A stretch of DNA of 50,954 nucleotides, from the NCBI RefSeq assembly GCF_003387375.1, contig NZ_QUNG01000019.1, forward strand, positions 1-50,954. Reading direction: 5' to 3'. Both the position numbers and the translations under genes were made by a program. Under the pieces are notes generated by a model. The model was given only the letters and a program-made list of their open reading frames with translations, was not told the DNA's origin and ran no database searches. Source of the stretch: Marinomonas pollencensis (GTDB lineage: Bacteria > Pseudomonadota > Gammaproteobacteria > Pseudomonadales > Marinomonadaceae). The stretch's first letter is position 1; each line of letters starts with the position of its first letter. Below, piece by piece: positions 10,458-20,333 of this stretch.

Positions 10458-10478
10458 TATTCTTTTACTACCGTCTTA

Positions 10479-10512
10479 AAAAAACCCGATGTGCTTGCAC
10501 ATCGGGTTTTTT
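10479..10512 (+). terminator. terminator of fusA2
   Basis: A 16-base-arm stem AAAAAACCCGATGTGC/GCACATCGGGTTTTTT with a TT loop, 21 bases beyond the stop codon. Confidence 0.93.
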
Positions 10513-10608
10513 ATTGTCCATCAGAAGTAGAGTCCAGATCATATGAGAGAGAAAATTAGCGCTGCAGTTTTCTAACTCTTTTTATAAGCACTGGTTTTTA
10601 CAAGACAT

Positions 10609-10631
10609 AAAAAAGCGCTTCAAAAAGCGCT
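10609..10631 (-). terminator. terminator of the aldo/keto reductase gene
   Basis: On the minus strand AGCGCT-N6-AGCGCT is followed by six T residues. It lies about 60 bases past the stop codon. Confidence 0.65.
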
Positions 10632-10693
10632 GCACAAAACAGGCCTTACTGAAACGCCATTCAAAACCATTCGGTTACAACGAGTGATAAGGA

Positions 10694-11749
10694 TTAAAAA
10701 GGCACTGGGTAAGCCTTAAATACCGCCATCACGTCCGCCAACACCTCTTCTGATAGCGCCATATCAAAAGCAGCCATGTCTTCTTTTAACTGTTCAAGAG
10801 AGGTTGCACCTATGATTGTAGAGGTGACACCATCTACCTGATCACACCACGCCAAAGCCAACTGAGCAGGGGTCAGTTGATGCTTCTCAGCGACCGCCAT
10901 GTAACCTTTTACCGCCTCTTCAACCAAAGGCGTATCCCTAAACAAGCCATTACGCTGAGCATAAGACCAGCGACTTCCTTTAGGTCGAGCACCACCAATA
11001 TATTTACCCGTTAATGCCCCTGCTGCCAATGCAGACCACGGAAGATACGCCACATCCTCATGAAGACAATTTTCAATCAAATAAGGCCAATCTTTTGCGT
11101 GCAATAAGCTAAATTCATTTTGAATAGAAGCAACCCTGGGTAAATCATGCTTTTCACTCAAGCGCAGGTATTCATTAATCCCCCAAGTGGTGTCATCAGA
11201 CAAGCCAAAATGACGAATCTTACCCGCTTTAATACAAGCATCAATGCCCTGAAGAATATCCAACATTTGCGCCGAATGCTCATCACGATCAATATCACTA
11301 AAACGGATACGCCCTGGAAAATGCTTGGCGAAATGCGGAGAAGTTCGGTTCGGCCAATGCAACTGGTACAAATCGATATAATCAGTCTGCAGGCGCTTTA
11401 ATGACGCATCCACCGAGGCAATTACTGCTTCTCCAGTAATAGGCCCACCCTCTCGTATATAATGCAAGCCTGCACCTGCGATCTTAGTGGCCAAGATAAA
11501 CTCGTGACGGCGTGACGGGTTACGCGCCAACCAGTTACCTATGATGGTCTCAGTCTTGCCGTAAGATTCAGGGGTCGGTGGCACGGAATACATTTCTGCG
11601 GTGTCTATAAAATTCACACCCTGCGCCAGTGCATATTCAATTTGTTCATCCGCTTCCGCTTGATTGTTCTGAGTACCCCAAGTCATGGTACCTAAACACA
11701 CACGAGAAACCTCTAAACCCGTTCGGCCAAGTGGTACATATTTCATCAT
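10694..11749 (-). CDS. tas: aldo/keto reductase, Tas-like
   Basis: 351 aa TIM-barrel NADP(H)-dependent oxidoreductase of the aldo/keto reductase superfamily. N-terminus MKYVPLGRTGLEVSRVCLGT, NFIDTAEMYSVPPTPESYGK (catalytic D/Y in DTAEMY), K in LATKIAG and H in LYQLHWPNR give the catalytic tetrad. The PPTPE insertion and overall pattern match E. coli Tas (346 aa). Physiological substrate unknown. Two adjacent ATG codons lie behind AGGACGA; the first (11749) is used. Single gene. Confidence 0.85.
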   Translation of the reverse strand: MMKYVPLGRTGLEVSRVCLGTMTWGTQNNQAEADEQIEYALAQGVNFIDTAEMYSVPPTPESYGKTETIIGNWLARNPSRRHEFILATKIAGAGLHYIREGGPITGEAVIASVDASLKRLQTDYIDLYQLHWPNRTSPHFAKHFPGRIRFSDIDRDEHSAQMLDILQGIDACIKAGKIRHFGLSDDTTWGINEYLRLSEKHDLPRVASIQNEFSLLHAKDWPYLIENCLHEDVAYLPWSALAAGALTGKYIGGARPKGSRWSYAQRNGLFRDTPLVEEAVKGYMAVAEKHQLTPAQLALAWCDQVDGVTSTIIGATSLEQLKEDMAAFDMALSEEVLADVMAVFKAYPVPF

Positions 11750-11974
11750 TTCGTCCTTTTGTATTTAGAGCAGCACGATTCACATCGCGCCAAGGTAGTT
11801 AGCCTTAATGTAATAAAAAACAAACTTACGAGCCAGTTTTATCAATGAAAACAATAAGGATTGACAGAAAGCAAAGCACAGGGCCCGATCTGATTTGGCG
11901 GGAAACAAAAGACATACCACCCCAGCAAAGCACCAACGTAGCGCTGGCAACCTTACTAGGGGACAAGACATAAC

Positions 11975-12229
11975 TTAATTATCAGGCAAGGTGACATTCA
12001 CTTCTAAAATAGAACAGTCTTCAATGTTCTCCAGTTGGATCTGAACATCATCACTGCCAACTTTAACGTACTTTCTGATCACATCAATGATTTCTTGCTG
12101 CATTTGAGGCAAGTAATCCGGCTGTTTACGCTTACTACGTTCATGCGCAACAATGATTTGCAGACGATCTTTGGCAACCGACGCCGAGCTTGGCTCACCC
12201 TTGCTCTTAAAGTAATCGAAAATCCCCAC
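11975..12229 (-). CDS. minE: cell division topological specificity factor MinE
   Basis: 84 aa. N-terminal membrane-targeting and anti-MinCD helix ([11 protein letters not shown]...[14 protein letters not shown]) and C-terminal dimerisation domain. It drives pole-to-pole oscillation of MinCD so that FtsZ rings form at mid-cell. GTG start, one base after the minD stop; its ribosome site (AGGGGG) is within the last minD codons, so translation is coupled. Confidence 0.95.
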   Translation of the reverse strand: MGIFDYFKSKGEPSSASVAKDRLQIIVAHERSKRKQPDYLPQMQQEIIDVIRKYVKVGSDDVQIQLENIEDCSILEVNVTLPDN

Positions 12230-12230
12230 A

Positions 12231-13046
12231 CTAACCCCCTAACAATCGTTTGAAAAATCCTTTTTTCTGGATATCCAGAAAGCGTAATGGGCGCTCTTCT
12301 CCCATTAAGCGATCCACCGCATCAGTGTAAGCTAAGCCCGCTTCTGACTCGGTATCCAAAATAACAGGCGTCCCCTGGTTGGAAGCCTTCAATACCGCTT
12401 CCGACTCAGGAATAACCCCTAGTAAAGGAATCGCTAGAATATCTTCTACATCAGAGACGCTTAACATTTCACCTAATGCCACGCGCTCAGGGTGATAGCG
12501 AGTTAACAATAAATACTCTTCAATTGGCTCCTTACCTTCTTCAGCACGACGCGATTTGCTTTGTAAGATGCCCAAGATACGATCAGAATCTCGAACGGAA
12601 GAGACTTCAGGGTTGGTGACCACAATAGCGGCATCTGCGAAGTAAAGGGCCATTTGAGCACCTTTCTCAATACCTGCTGGCGAGTCACAAATAATATAAT
12701 CAAATTCTTTTGCTAATTCTTCCAAGACACCTTGAACCCCTTCTTGGGTTAACGCATCTTTATCTCGGGTTTGAGAAGCAGGAAGAATAAACAGATCCTT
12801 AGTACGTTTGTCTTTAATAAGCGCCTGTGACAAAGTCGCTTCTTTATTAATTACATTAACAAAATCATAAACCACGCGGCGCTCACAACCCATAATCAAA
12901 TCCAGATTACGTAGCCCCACGTCAAAATCGATAATAACTGTTTTAAACCCTTGTAATGCAATCCCCGTCCCTATCGCCGCGCTGGATGTTGTTTTACCAA
13001 CACCGCCCTTGCCTGAGGTGACCACTATGATCTTTGCCAATGCCAT
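12231..13046 (-). CDS. minD: septum site-determining ATPase MinD
   Basis: 271 aa. Deviant Walker [10 protein letters not shown] (residues 12-20), [13 protein letters not shown] (Walker B) and a C-terminal amphipathic membrane-targeting helix [11 protein letters not shown]. Recruits MinC to the membrane and is released by MinE. The start at 13046 (MALAKIIVV) follows GGGGGA; an upstream in-frame ATG adds 11 unconserved residues. Middle gene of minC-minD-minE. Confidence 0.96.
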   Translation of the reverse strand: MALAKIIVVTSGKGGVGKTTSSAAIGTGIALQGFKTVIIDFDVGLRNLDLIMGCERRVVYDFVNVINKEATLSQALIKDKRTKDLFILPASQTRDKDALTQEGVQGVLEELAKEFDYIICDSPAGIEKGAQMALYFADAAIVVTNPEVSSVRDSDRILGILQSKSRRAEEGKEPIEEYLLLTRYHPERVALGEMLSVSDVEDILAIPLLGVIPESEAVLKASNQGTPVILDTESEAGLAYTDAVDRLMGEERPLRFLDIQKKGFFKRLLGG

Positions 13047-13106
13047 ATCCCCCGATGACCCAACTAAGAGCCAATCCATAAAATATATATAATATTATTA
13101 ATGCTG

Positions 13107-13832
13107 TTACAGCGGTATAATTTCTAAACTATCGTCAACCAATAACACTTGTGCTGCGTCTTTCCAAACCATTTTTTGCAAAGCATCCATTAACATGAAG
13201 TTGCCCGCTATGGAGACAAGTTCAGCCTCCATGCTTTTACAAAAAATTCGCGCATCTAGATTGCCTTTTACTCCGGCCAACGCCCGTCCACGAAGTGCAC
13301 CGTAAACGTGAATATTGCCATCGGCTAACACTTCAGCGCCTGCACTCACCTGCGCTAAAATAATCAAATCCCCTTCCGCGTAGACTTGCTGTCCAGAGCG
13401 GATAGGCTTGCTAATGATCTTTGTCGATTGCGGCACCAAGCGCTCTTCGACAACCGTTTTCACTACCACATCAGGACTAGAGGCTTCACGAATAGGCTCA
13501 GGTACATGGATCGGACGCGTCTTACTCGCTGGTAATAAAGGAATCGTCACATCAGCGGACCAGAGAGGTTTATTCTCTTGGGCACAGCGCCAACCAATCA
13601 CACCAAGCCCCAAACCATTAAGCGAATCTACCAAAGACTCAAACTCATTAAAGGGAACTTCTTGCTCCACTTTCGATAAATCAACAATAATCGGCGCTTG
13701 ATTAAAGAAATGCGGTACTTGAGCAATCTTTTCTTTCAACTGAGCAATAATGTTTTGCCTTGAAAGCGTTTGAATTTCAAGCAACACCGTAGTCACTACA
13801 CTTCCTTTTAACTGGAAGCTTGAGTCTGTCAT
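13107..13832 (-). CDS. minC: septum site-determining protein MinC
   Basis: 241 aa. N-terminal FtsZ-inhibiting domain (MTDSSFQLKGSVVTTVLLEI...) joined by a charged linker to the C-terminal beta-helix that binds MinD (DLIILAQVSAGAEVLADGNIHVYGALRGRALAG, cited in part, AGVKGNLDARIFC). Blocks FtsZ polymerisation away from mid-cell. First gene of the min operon; an AT-rich 60-bp gap separates it from minD. Confidence 0.94.
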   Translation of the reverse strand: MTDSSFQLKGSVVTTVLLEIQTLSRQNIIAQLKEKIAQVPHFFNQAPIIVDLSKVEQEVPFNEFESLVDSLNGLGLGVIGWRCAQENKPLWSADVTIPLLPASKTRPIHVPEPIREASSPDVVVKTVVEERLVPQSTKIISKPIRSGQQVYAEGDLIILAQVSAGAEVLADGNIHVYGALRGRALAGVKGNLDARIFCKSMEAELVSIAGNFMLMDALQKMVWKDAAQVLLVDDSLEIIPL

Positions 13833-14147
13833 GCAAACTATCCTTTTGTTATCCCCAAATACTCTTTATGAGTAATGGGCGAACTCAGCCTTCATTGAGC
13901 CAAGTATGAAATTAACTTATTCTATCAAGGTTACTGATTAAAGAAAGGCGTTCAGCAAAGTCTTTTCAGCAAACATAGACATTGCTTACCCTCTCTAAAG
14001 CATCTTAGATTCTATTTTGTACGCAATTATGAGCGTAACAATAAGCAATTGATTAATATAATGTTTTACGGTTTATTTACAAGGTTGTTCCGCTGTTTCT
14101 GGGGAAAACTTTTACCGAGCAATGCACCCTATATAAAATCTCTTCTA
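13833..14147. other. gene-free stretch between sbcC and minC
   Basis: 315 bases of AT-rich sequence with stops in all frames. It must contain the min promoter (reading left) but I can define no clear -35/-10 pair, terminator or repeat. Confidence 0.5.
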
Positions 14148-17100
14148 TTATTTCACAGCAAATTCTGCAGACAGCCTACTGACGCCTAATCCACCTTGTT
14201 TAGTTAACCGGATTTGTACCGGAATACGCTCTTTCAACGCTTGTATATGGCTTATGATGCCGATAGTTTTTCCAGAAGACTGTAAATTATCCAGGGCATC
14301 CAAAGCGGACTCTAACGTTTCGTTATCTAACGTGCCAAAACCTTCATCTAAAAACAGCGAATCAATACTAGTTTTATGTGAAACCAAATCAGACAAGGCC
14401 AAAGCAAGCGCAAGACTGACTAAAAAAGATTCCCCTCCAGATAACGTTTTCGTATCTCGGGAAGCATTTGCCTGCCAGGTATCCACCACAGACAAGGCCA
14501 AAGCCTCATCCTGCTTACGTTGCAGTTGATATCGTTTATGCAACACCAAAAGGTGCTGATTGGACAAATAAACCAAATGATCTAGGGTTAACCCTTGGGC
14601 AAAACGACGAAATTTAGCGCCATCGGCTGAGCCAATCAAATAGTTCAGCCTTTCTAAATGCTTCATGGCTTCGCGGCGCTCTAGCAACAACTGAGCCGCC
14701 GATTTGGCCTGCTTTCGGCGTGCTTGTTCTTCGTTGATTTTCTGCGTCACCACACCCCATTCTCGATCCCGAGACTGGCGCAACGCCGCTAACTCATCGA
14801 CCTTAGCGGATATCTGCTCAATAGAGGCGTTTTGCTGCAAAGCATCCTGCGGTTGTTCTGCCAAGTGTTGTTCATACGCTTGCTGCGTTTGTTTCAGTAA
14901 AACCTGCTGTTGAGACAAGGCGTCTTTAAGCGCTTGCGCTTGTTCTTTTAACGCTGTTAGCTGCTCAATAGGCAAACAAGACGCTCGCCACTGTTCACTT
15001 CCTTCAAAGCCATTTTCTAATAGCGTGCGTTGCCAATCGGTCTCTGCTTGATCACGCTCTTCTCGCAATAAACTTTGCGCTGCCACCAGGGTCGCTAAGC
15101 GGGCCTTGTTCGACACTAAAGCCTGCGTCGCCTGTTGTAACGATTCACTTGCCTGTGTTTGCGCTGCCACGGCTAAAGCAACTTTCTGATCAACCGCTTG
15201 TTTTAATGAAGTAACACTACCGCCTCCTAGCAATGACGCCAATGATGCTTTTACCTCACTCAAAACGAGGGCGACTTCAGACACTTTGGTTCGAGCTATC
15301 GATTCCTGGTGTTGGCTTTCCTCAATATTTTTCAGTGATATTGTTAATTCATAAGCAAGCTGTTCTTTTTGTTGTTGCAGAGCCAGATAACCTTTTTGGC
15401 TTTCGCGCCATTCACTCATCGCGCCCTGCAACTGGGACAAAGCGTCAGCCAGAGACAATTCAAAATAACAAGCAGGGAGGCTAGCTTGACGCATCTCACC
15501 CAACAAAGACTCAGTCAGTTGAGCCTGCTCAATGTGTTTTTGTTGCCAGTTATTCTGCTCTGACTCTAACGCTTGCAACAGCAACTGGCACTGAGACTGG
15601 CTCTGCGCGCAATGCTGCTGTGAGGCTTGGCAGGCTAAGGTCAAAGCCTGCTTTTGTTCCTCTAAACGAAGGCGCTCTTGATTTAATTCATTAAGTCTTG
15701 CGGCATTGTGTCGCAAACCTTGCCATTGCTGATCAACTTCTTGGACAAAGACGGATATTTGCTCCTGATTGAGCAGATCAACTTCTTGGACAAAGACGGA
15801 TATTTGCTCCTGATTGAGCAGATCAATATCATCTTGTATGTTCAGCTGGGCGCCAATCTCATTCAGTTCACCAGCAATAACTTGCAACGCTTCGGCCATT
15901 TGTCCACGCTGCTGTTGGCTCCACTCGAACTTAGCACGCAATTGATCTAACTCAGAAGATAAGCGTTGCCCATTACTGGCAAGCTGCTCTAGCTCAGAGG
16001 TTAAACGTTGTAAGTTTTGTTGGCTGTCCGTTACCTCTTGGTACAGCGCCTTACTCAAATCATGATTGTCAGAACCACATAAAGGGCATGCATCCTGTTC
16101 TGTTAGGGTTTCGCGTAAGCTGTTTAACACCAAGATATGACGCTCGGCATCCACTAGCTTAGCCGCTAGGTTGAGATGATCTTGCTTCTCTTTGTAGCGC
16201 TCTCTTTGTTGTAATAAATGACGGTTTTGCTGCTCGATCTGAGCTGCCATAGTCACAAGTGACGCATCCATCTCGGCAATCTGTTTTTGCTGTCCTTGAA
16301 ACTGATCACTTTGCTTTAACAAATTTTGTGCTTGTTGCTGACGCCAGCGAGCCTGATGGTAACCCTGTTGCCACTCTTCCATCGTCTGCTGTGAAGACAA
16401 GGCCATAAACTCATCTGTCACTTGCGCAAGCTGTTGCTGAATAGCCTCAAGGTTCGACTTGGATTGCGCCAGCTTCGCATCATATGATTGCGCTTGCTGC
16501 TTGGCCTCTTGATGCTCCTGTTGCAATGTTTTGATCGACTGTTCAAGGCCTATACTCGCCTCAGTATTCGCACTAATCCCCTGTAATTGATGCTGCCAAC
16601 TCGATAATTGAGTTTCAATCATCTCAGGGGAAGACCACTGATTTAAGATGGCTTCACTTTTTAGGCAAGCTTGTTCTATATTAATTTGCTTGTCTTTTAA
16701 GTCATCTATTTGCGTCTGCTGAAGCTGATGCTTCTGTTGCGTTTGCTTTAACCGCGCTTCAGCTTCTTCATACTGAGATTGCGCTACCTTTTCACTGGCC
16801 AATAACGGCTGGATTTCATGATTGATTTTTTCATTTAGGGCATCGGCCTCTAACCGAGCTTGTGACAAACTTTGTGATGCTTGATTGGCGACTTGTTCGG
16901 CGCTGTCTAACTGAGACGCTAAATCGACTTGTGACGCTTCAGCAGCACAAATTTCCACCGCTTGCTGATCAAATCGAATGGCAAGCGCTTGCCACTTATC
17001 ATAGCTAGGCTGTAGCCTCTGGGCTAACAGGGTTTGCTCTAGCTGTTCTCCCTGTGGAGCAAAATCTGCCAACGCCTGAGTCGCCGCCTCGACCCCCTGT

Positions 17101-17882
17101 AAATGCTGTGATTTCTGTTTTTCAAGACGGTCATTAGTTGTTAGCCAAGCTAAGCTTTTCTGATGTTTTATGAGCAACTCAGCGCTGTCTTTGGCTTGCT
17201 TTTCTAAATCACGTTCTTGCTGCTGAAGTGCTGCTAAGTCCTCATCACTCAAGAGTTGGTACTGTTCATTCACCGACTCTAATGCTGCAATGGCTTGTTT
17301 TTCTTGTTTGTGCTTTTCAAACACCCATTTTGATACATCACCATATATTTCCGTACCGGTTAGTTCTTCCAGTAGTTCTGCACGATCATTAGGAGAGGCG
17401 TTCAAAAAAGCAGAAAAACCACCTTGAGCCAATAACATAGACTTAGTAAAACGGCCAAAATCTAAGCCCGTCAGATCGGCTATTTGGGCAATTTTCTCGT
17501 TGATTTTAGTGGTAATGATCGTACCGTCTCGCTCGCTCAGCTCACAGCTAATAGGCTGTAAATTACCATCACTTACCCCACGAGCTCGACGCTGACTCCA
17601 AAACGCTCGGTAGCCTTTTCCCTTTATTTCAAATTCTACTTCCGCCATACATTCAGCGGTATGACGTGTCATCAATTCGTTATCATTCGCCGAAACTGTC
17701 ATTCTCGGCGTGCGATGATATAAGGCTAAACAAATGGCATCCAATAACGTCGATTTACCCGCACCGGTCGGCCCTACGATGGCAAACACACCGGCATCAT
17801 CAAACGGGCTCTTGGTAAAGTCGATTTCCCACTCACCTTTAAGTGAATTCAGATTTTTTAGACGCAGCTTGCAAATTTTCAT
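14148..17882 (-). CDS. sbcC: exonuclease SbcCD, ATPase subunit SbcC
   Basis: 1244 aa SMC-like ATPase. N-terminal Walker A GPTGAGKSTLLDAICLALYHR, two long coiled-coil arms rich in Q and E, zinc hook CPLC (in DACPLCGSDN, about residue 597), and C-terminal ABC signature LSGGESFLVSLALALAL and Walker B SLFLDEGFGTLDNE. With SbcD it opens DNA hairpins and processes ends. The second coiled-coil arm contains an exact in-frame 15-residue duplication (see the repeat at 15731-15820). The start codon overlaps the sbcD stop (ATGA), so the pair is translationally coupled. Confidence 0.94.
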   Translation of the reverse strand: MKICKLRLKNLNSLKGEWEIDFTKSPFDDAGVFAIVGPTGAGKSTLLDAICLALYHRTPRMTVSANDNELMTRHTAECMAEVEFEIKGKGYRAFWSQRRARGVSDGNLQPISCELSERDGTIITTKINEKIAQIADLTGLDFGRFTKSMLLAQGGFSAFLNASPNDRAELLEELTGTEIYGDVSKWVFEKHKQEKQAIAALESVNEQYQLLSDEDLAALQQQERDLEKQAKDSAELLIKHQKSLAWLTTNDRLEKQKSQHLQGVEAATQALADFAPQGEQLEQTLLAQRLQPSYDKWQALAIRFDQQAVEICAAEASQVDLASQLDSAEQVANQASQSLSQARLEADALNEKINHEIQPLLASEKVAQSQYEEAEARLKQTQQKHQLQQTQIDDLKDKQINIEQACLKSEAILNQWSSPEMIETQLSSWQHQLQGISANTEASIGLEQSIKTLQQEHQEAKQQAQSYDAKLAQSKSNLEAIQQQLAQVTDEFMALSSQQTMEEWQQGYHQARWRQQQAQNLLKQSDQFQGQQKQIAEMDASLVTMAAQIEQQNRHLLQQRERYKEKQDHLNLAAKLVDAERHILVLNSLRETLTEQDACPLCGSDNHDLSKALYQEVTDSQQNLQRLTSELEQLASNGQRLSSELDQLRAKFEWSQQQRGQMAEALQVIAGELNEIGAQLNIQDDIDLLNQEQISVFVQEVDLLNQEQISVFVQEVDQQWQGLRHNAARLNELNQERLRLEEQKQALTLACQASQQHCAQSQSQCQLLLQALESEQNNWQQKHIEQAQLTESLLGEMRQASLPACYFELSLADALSQLQGAMSEWRESQKGYLALQQQKEQLAYELTISLKNIEESQHQESIARTKVSEVALVLSEVKASLASLLGGGSVTSLKQAVDQKVALAVAAQTQASESLQQATQALVSNKARLATLVAAQSLLREERDQAETDWQRTLLENGFEGSEQWRASCLPIEQLTALKEQAQALKDALSQQQVLLKQTQQAYEQHLAEQPQDALQQNASIEQISAKVDELAALRQSRDREWGVVTQKINEEQARRKQAKSAAQLLLERREAMKHLERLNYLIGSADGAKFRRFAQGLTLDHLVYLSNQHLLVLHKRYQLQRKQDEALALSVVDTWQANASRDTKTLSGGESFLVSLALALALSDLVSHKTSIDSLFLDEGFGTLDNETLESALDALDNLQSSGKTIGIISHIQALKERIPVQIRLTKQGGLGVSRLSAEFAVK
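15731..15820 (-). repeat. 45-bp in-frame tandem duplication inside sbcC
   Basis: Two exact 45-bp units (15731-15775, 15776-15820) plus the start of a third. They give two copies of DLLNQEQISVFVQEV in the coiled coil. The absence of base differences suggests a recent slippage or recombination event. Confidence 0.95.
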
Positions 17883-19156
17883 GCTTCTGCTTCCTTATCT
17901 TCTTCCATTTCTAGCAAACAGCGCTGAAATAAAGCCGTCAATTGCTGGCTATCCTCTTCCTCTAAAGACATATTAGCTTTTAAACTTTGCTCAAAGACAT
18001 CTGCCACACTTAGTTCGGACAAGGTTTGGCGTTGCTCAAAAGCGGAATCACTTAGCGCATCGCTGCGCTTTCGCATCACTCGCAAAAGCTCGATAGGCTT
18101 ATCCACTATTGCCTCCATTAAGCGTTTTTGCACATCGCTTAAATAGTCGTCAGCCAATACCGTCACCTCTAACCACAAGGTTTTACCTTGCTCTTTTTCG
18201 CGCGCCAAATCCAACTGTTCAATAGCCTGGAACACTTCTTCTAAACTCCCTGCAAGGCTCTGCATCGACTGAAACCGTGGAATGCTTTCAATTTTAATTG
18301 GCTGATCATCATCCGAGAACAAATCTCGTGCCATTGCTCGTTCAGCTAACGCCTCAGTGTCTATAATAACCAAGGATTTCTCACGACTCAGCTCATCAAA
18401 ACTTAACGGAATAGGAGAACCACTGTAACGAAACTTGCCATCCTGACTTATCGCCTGGGCACGATGTATGTGCCCTAATGCTAAATAATCAAACGCAGGA
18501 AACACAGAAGTTGGCAAGGCCTCTAAAGTACCAACATACAGATCACGTACCGACTCACTTATTTGGCCACCCATCGCAGTCAAATGACCCGTACCGATAA
18601 TTGGAACAGGAGAGCGCAACGTTGTATTTTTGGCCTTCGCCACTTCATAAACAGATTGGTAGAAATCTCCAATTTGCGTCATTAGCTCATGCTTTTTTTC
18701 CTGCTCAGACTGACCTTGGATACTCTTCATCACATCTCTTGGTCGCAAATAGGGAATGGCACAGAGCCAGGCTGCAGTCTCTTGCCCTGGATCTAGTAAA
18801 GGAATCACATGGGATTCAAGATCATCAGGCTGTGCCTGTGCTAATACGTGAGTTCCTAAATATGACAACAGGCTTTTAGATTCATTTAGCATACTGACGG
18901 AGTCATGATTGCCACCCACAATCACCAGCTGGCAATTCACTGCTTTTAAATCCAACACCAATTGATGGTACATTTCTCGAGCATAGCTAGGCGGTGACCC
19001 CGTATCAAACACATCACCCGCAACAATAACCGCGTGAACCGACTCTCGCTCGATTAGCGCCAGCAACCAGGCAATAAAAGCGGCGTGTTCATCGCGGCGC
19101 GATTTGCCCATAAAATGTTGGCCAAGATGCCAATCGGACGTGTGTAGAATTTTCAT
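17879..19156 (-). CDS. sbcD: exonuclease SbcCD, nuclease subunit SbcD
   Basis: 425 aa calcineurin-like phosphoesterase. Motifs: TSDWHLGQ, VAGDVFDTG, VGGNHDS, and later GHLT and ALGHIHRAQ, which together bind two metal ions. The C-terminal part caps the nuclease and binds SbcC. ATG 19156 gives the conserved start MKILHTSDWHLGQ and has AGG eight bases upstream; a TTG two codons earlier is less likely. First gene of sbcD-sbcC. Confidence 0.94.
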   Translation of the reverse strand: MKILHTSDWHLGQHFMGKSRRDEHAAFIAWLLALIERESVHAVIVAGDVFDTGSPPSYAREMYHQLVLDLKAVNCQLVIVGGNHDSVSMLNESKSLLSYLGTHVLAQAQPDDLESHVIPLLDPGQETAAWLCAIPYLRPRDVMKSIQGQSEQEKKHELMTQIGDFYQSVYEVAKAKNTTLRSPVPIIGTGHLTAMGGQISESVRDLYVGTLEALPTSVFPAFDYLALGHIHRAQAISQDGKFRYSGSPIPLSFDELSREKSLVIIDTEALAERAMARDLFSDDDQPIKIESIPRFQSMQSLAGSLEEVFQAIEQLDLAREKEQGKTLWLEVTVLADDYLSDVQKRLMEAIVDKPIELLRVMRKRSDALSDSAFEQRQTLSELSVADVFEQSLKANMSLEEEDSQQLTALFQRCLLEMEEDKEAEA

Positions 19157-19205
19157 GTACAACCTATTTCAATAAATTCTAAATACTGCAAAGCCGCTTC
19201 ATTCA

Positions 19206-20048
19206 TCAGCGCACAAAATGCAATTGATTAACTCGTATTCGTAGAGGGCGAAGCACCTGACCCCAAGCGCTTTCAGAAACATTTTGACCGTGGTAAATAA
19301 TATGCAACAACGCTCCACCAGCAGCTTCTCGAGCTATCCTAAGAAACTCAGTCAGCCCCTTATCTTCCTCTAAAACGGCGACATCATCCAAAGAGTAATG
19401 TCCTAGATACTGACTAGAAACACCTCCCAACGCCTTTTTCCAATAAGGTTCAAATACTCGGTTATGCGCCGCACAGACCACCACAACCGGTTTCTCATCA
19501 AGCCCCAACTCATACAACAAACGGCCTTTACGGACTCCAGATACACTGCTTACCTGAAGCGAATCCTGCGATCCCAACGACAAAATGAATGACCAAACCG
19601 CGGCAGGCAACCGAGACTTTTGAAGCACAATAGACAGATTATCGCCCGCTGCATTCACCGCAATACACTCAAACGCTTTCTCTTCTTCATCAATACCATC
19701 AATTGGGACACGCACATTAACCCTATCGCCAAAAGCGTCATCGCTTGGCCCTAACAAGGTCAGTGCGACGGCATCATCACCAAGCATCTCACTATCAAGT
19801 AAAGAAAAAGTAGTAAAAACAAAGGGCAGTTGGATGGATAAGGATAAATTTGAAAGAACCGTTGTTTGGCATGATAGAAGTGGGTGTCCATGCTCATTAT
19901 CAAACAAACGGCATGCCCCGCACACCCCAGCCCGGCAACCATAACGTACATCACTTCCATGAGACAGCAACGAAGACAACAGGTTATCCCCTTCCCGGAC
20001 CTCCATTTCCTTACCATCTAAACAGATAGACCACGTTTGAGAGCTCAT
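19206..20048 (-). CDS. [2Fe-2S] ferredoxin-domain oxidoreductase-like protein
   Basis: 280 aa. Residues 1-75 form a plant-type ferredoxin domain with C38-x4-C43-x2-C46 and C60. The remainder resembles a ferredoxin-reductase (FAD/NAD) module: a beta-rich region (about 80-170) and a nucleotide-binding-like part with VVVVCAAHNRVFEPYW. The FAD-binding RxYS-type motif is not evident, so flavin binding is doubtful. Spacing from the third to fourth cysteine is 13 residues, shorter than the usual ~29. Probably an electron-transfer protein; partner unknown. The gene stands just upstream of sbcDC on the same strand (49 bp from the sbcD start), perhaps co-transcribed. Confidence 0.65.
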   Translation of the reverse strand: MSSQTWSICLDGKEMEVREGDNLLSSLLSHGSDVRYGCRAGVCGACRLFDNEHGHPLLSCQTTVLSNLSLSIQLPFVFTTFSLLDSEMLGDDAVALTLLGPSDDAFGDRVNVRVPIDGIDEEEKAFECIAVNAAGDNLSIVLQKSRLPAAVWSFILSLGSQDSLQVSSVSGVRKGRLLYELGLDEKPVVVVCAAHNRVFEPYWKKALGGVSSQYLGHYSLDDVAVLEEDKGLTEFLRIAREAAGGALLHIIYHGQNVSESAWGQVLRPLRIRVNQLHFVR

Positions 20049-20097
20049 ATTTCAACCTAATCTAATCATAATCACCCTATTATGCCATGAACTATCC

Positions 20098-20156
20098 AGA
20101 CACCCACTTTACTTTTATCAAGACACCCACTTTAGGAAAATTATTAAGACACCCAC
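20098..20156 (-). repeat. three GTGGGTGTCT repeats downstream of the transposase
   Basis: AGACACCCAC occurs on the plus strand at 20098-20107, 20121-20130 and 20147-20156 (spacing 23 and 26 bp). The last two extend to AAGACACCCAC. Read in the direction of the transposase gene they are GTGGGTGTCT(T). They lie 177 bp beyond its stop codon. Confidence 0.85.
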
Positions 20157-20333
20157 ATAGATACGGCTAGTCACACATTACAAAAAGCTAAGACAGTCAG
20201 CTCAACACACATAAAAAGAGTGAATCACGAACGATTAGGGCAAAAGAAAGAAATAGATAGGAAAAAGCAACAACTAATACCACCAGGTATTCTCAAAAGC
20301 TAACTAGTGTTGGATAGGCTAACGTAGGGTGAT

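Noticed and set aside
10541..10608. Possible small gene between fusA2 and the aldo/keto reductase
   Set aside because: Too short and no start with a ribosome site.
11780..11971. 63-codon open frame after minE
   Set aside because: Product not recognisable and no ribosome site; composition gives no support for coding.
19880..19889. GTGGGTGTCC in the [2Fe-2S] gene as a repeat copy
   Set aside because: Only 9 matching bases, no flanking similarity.
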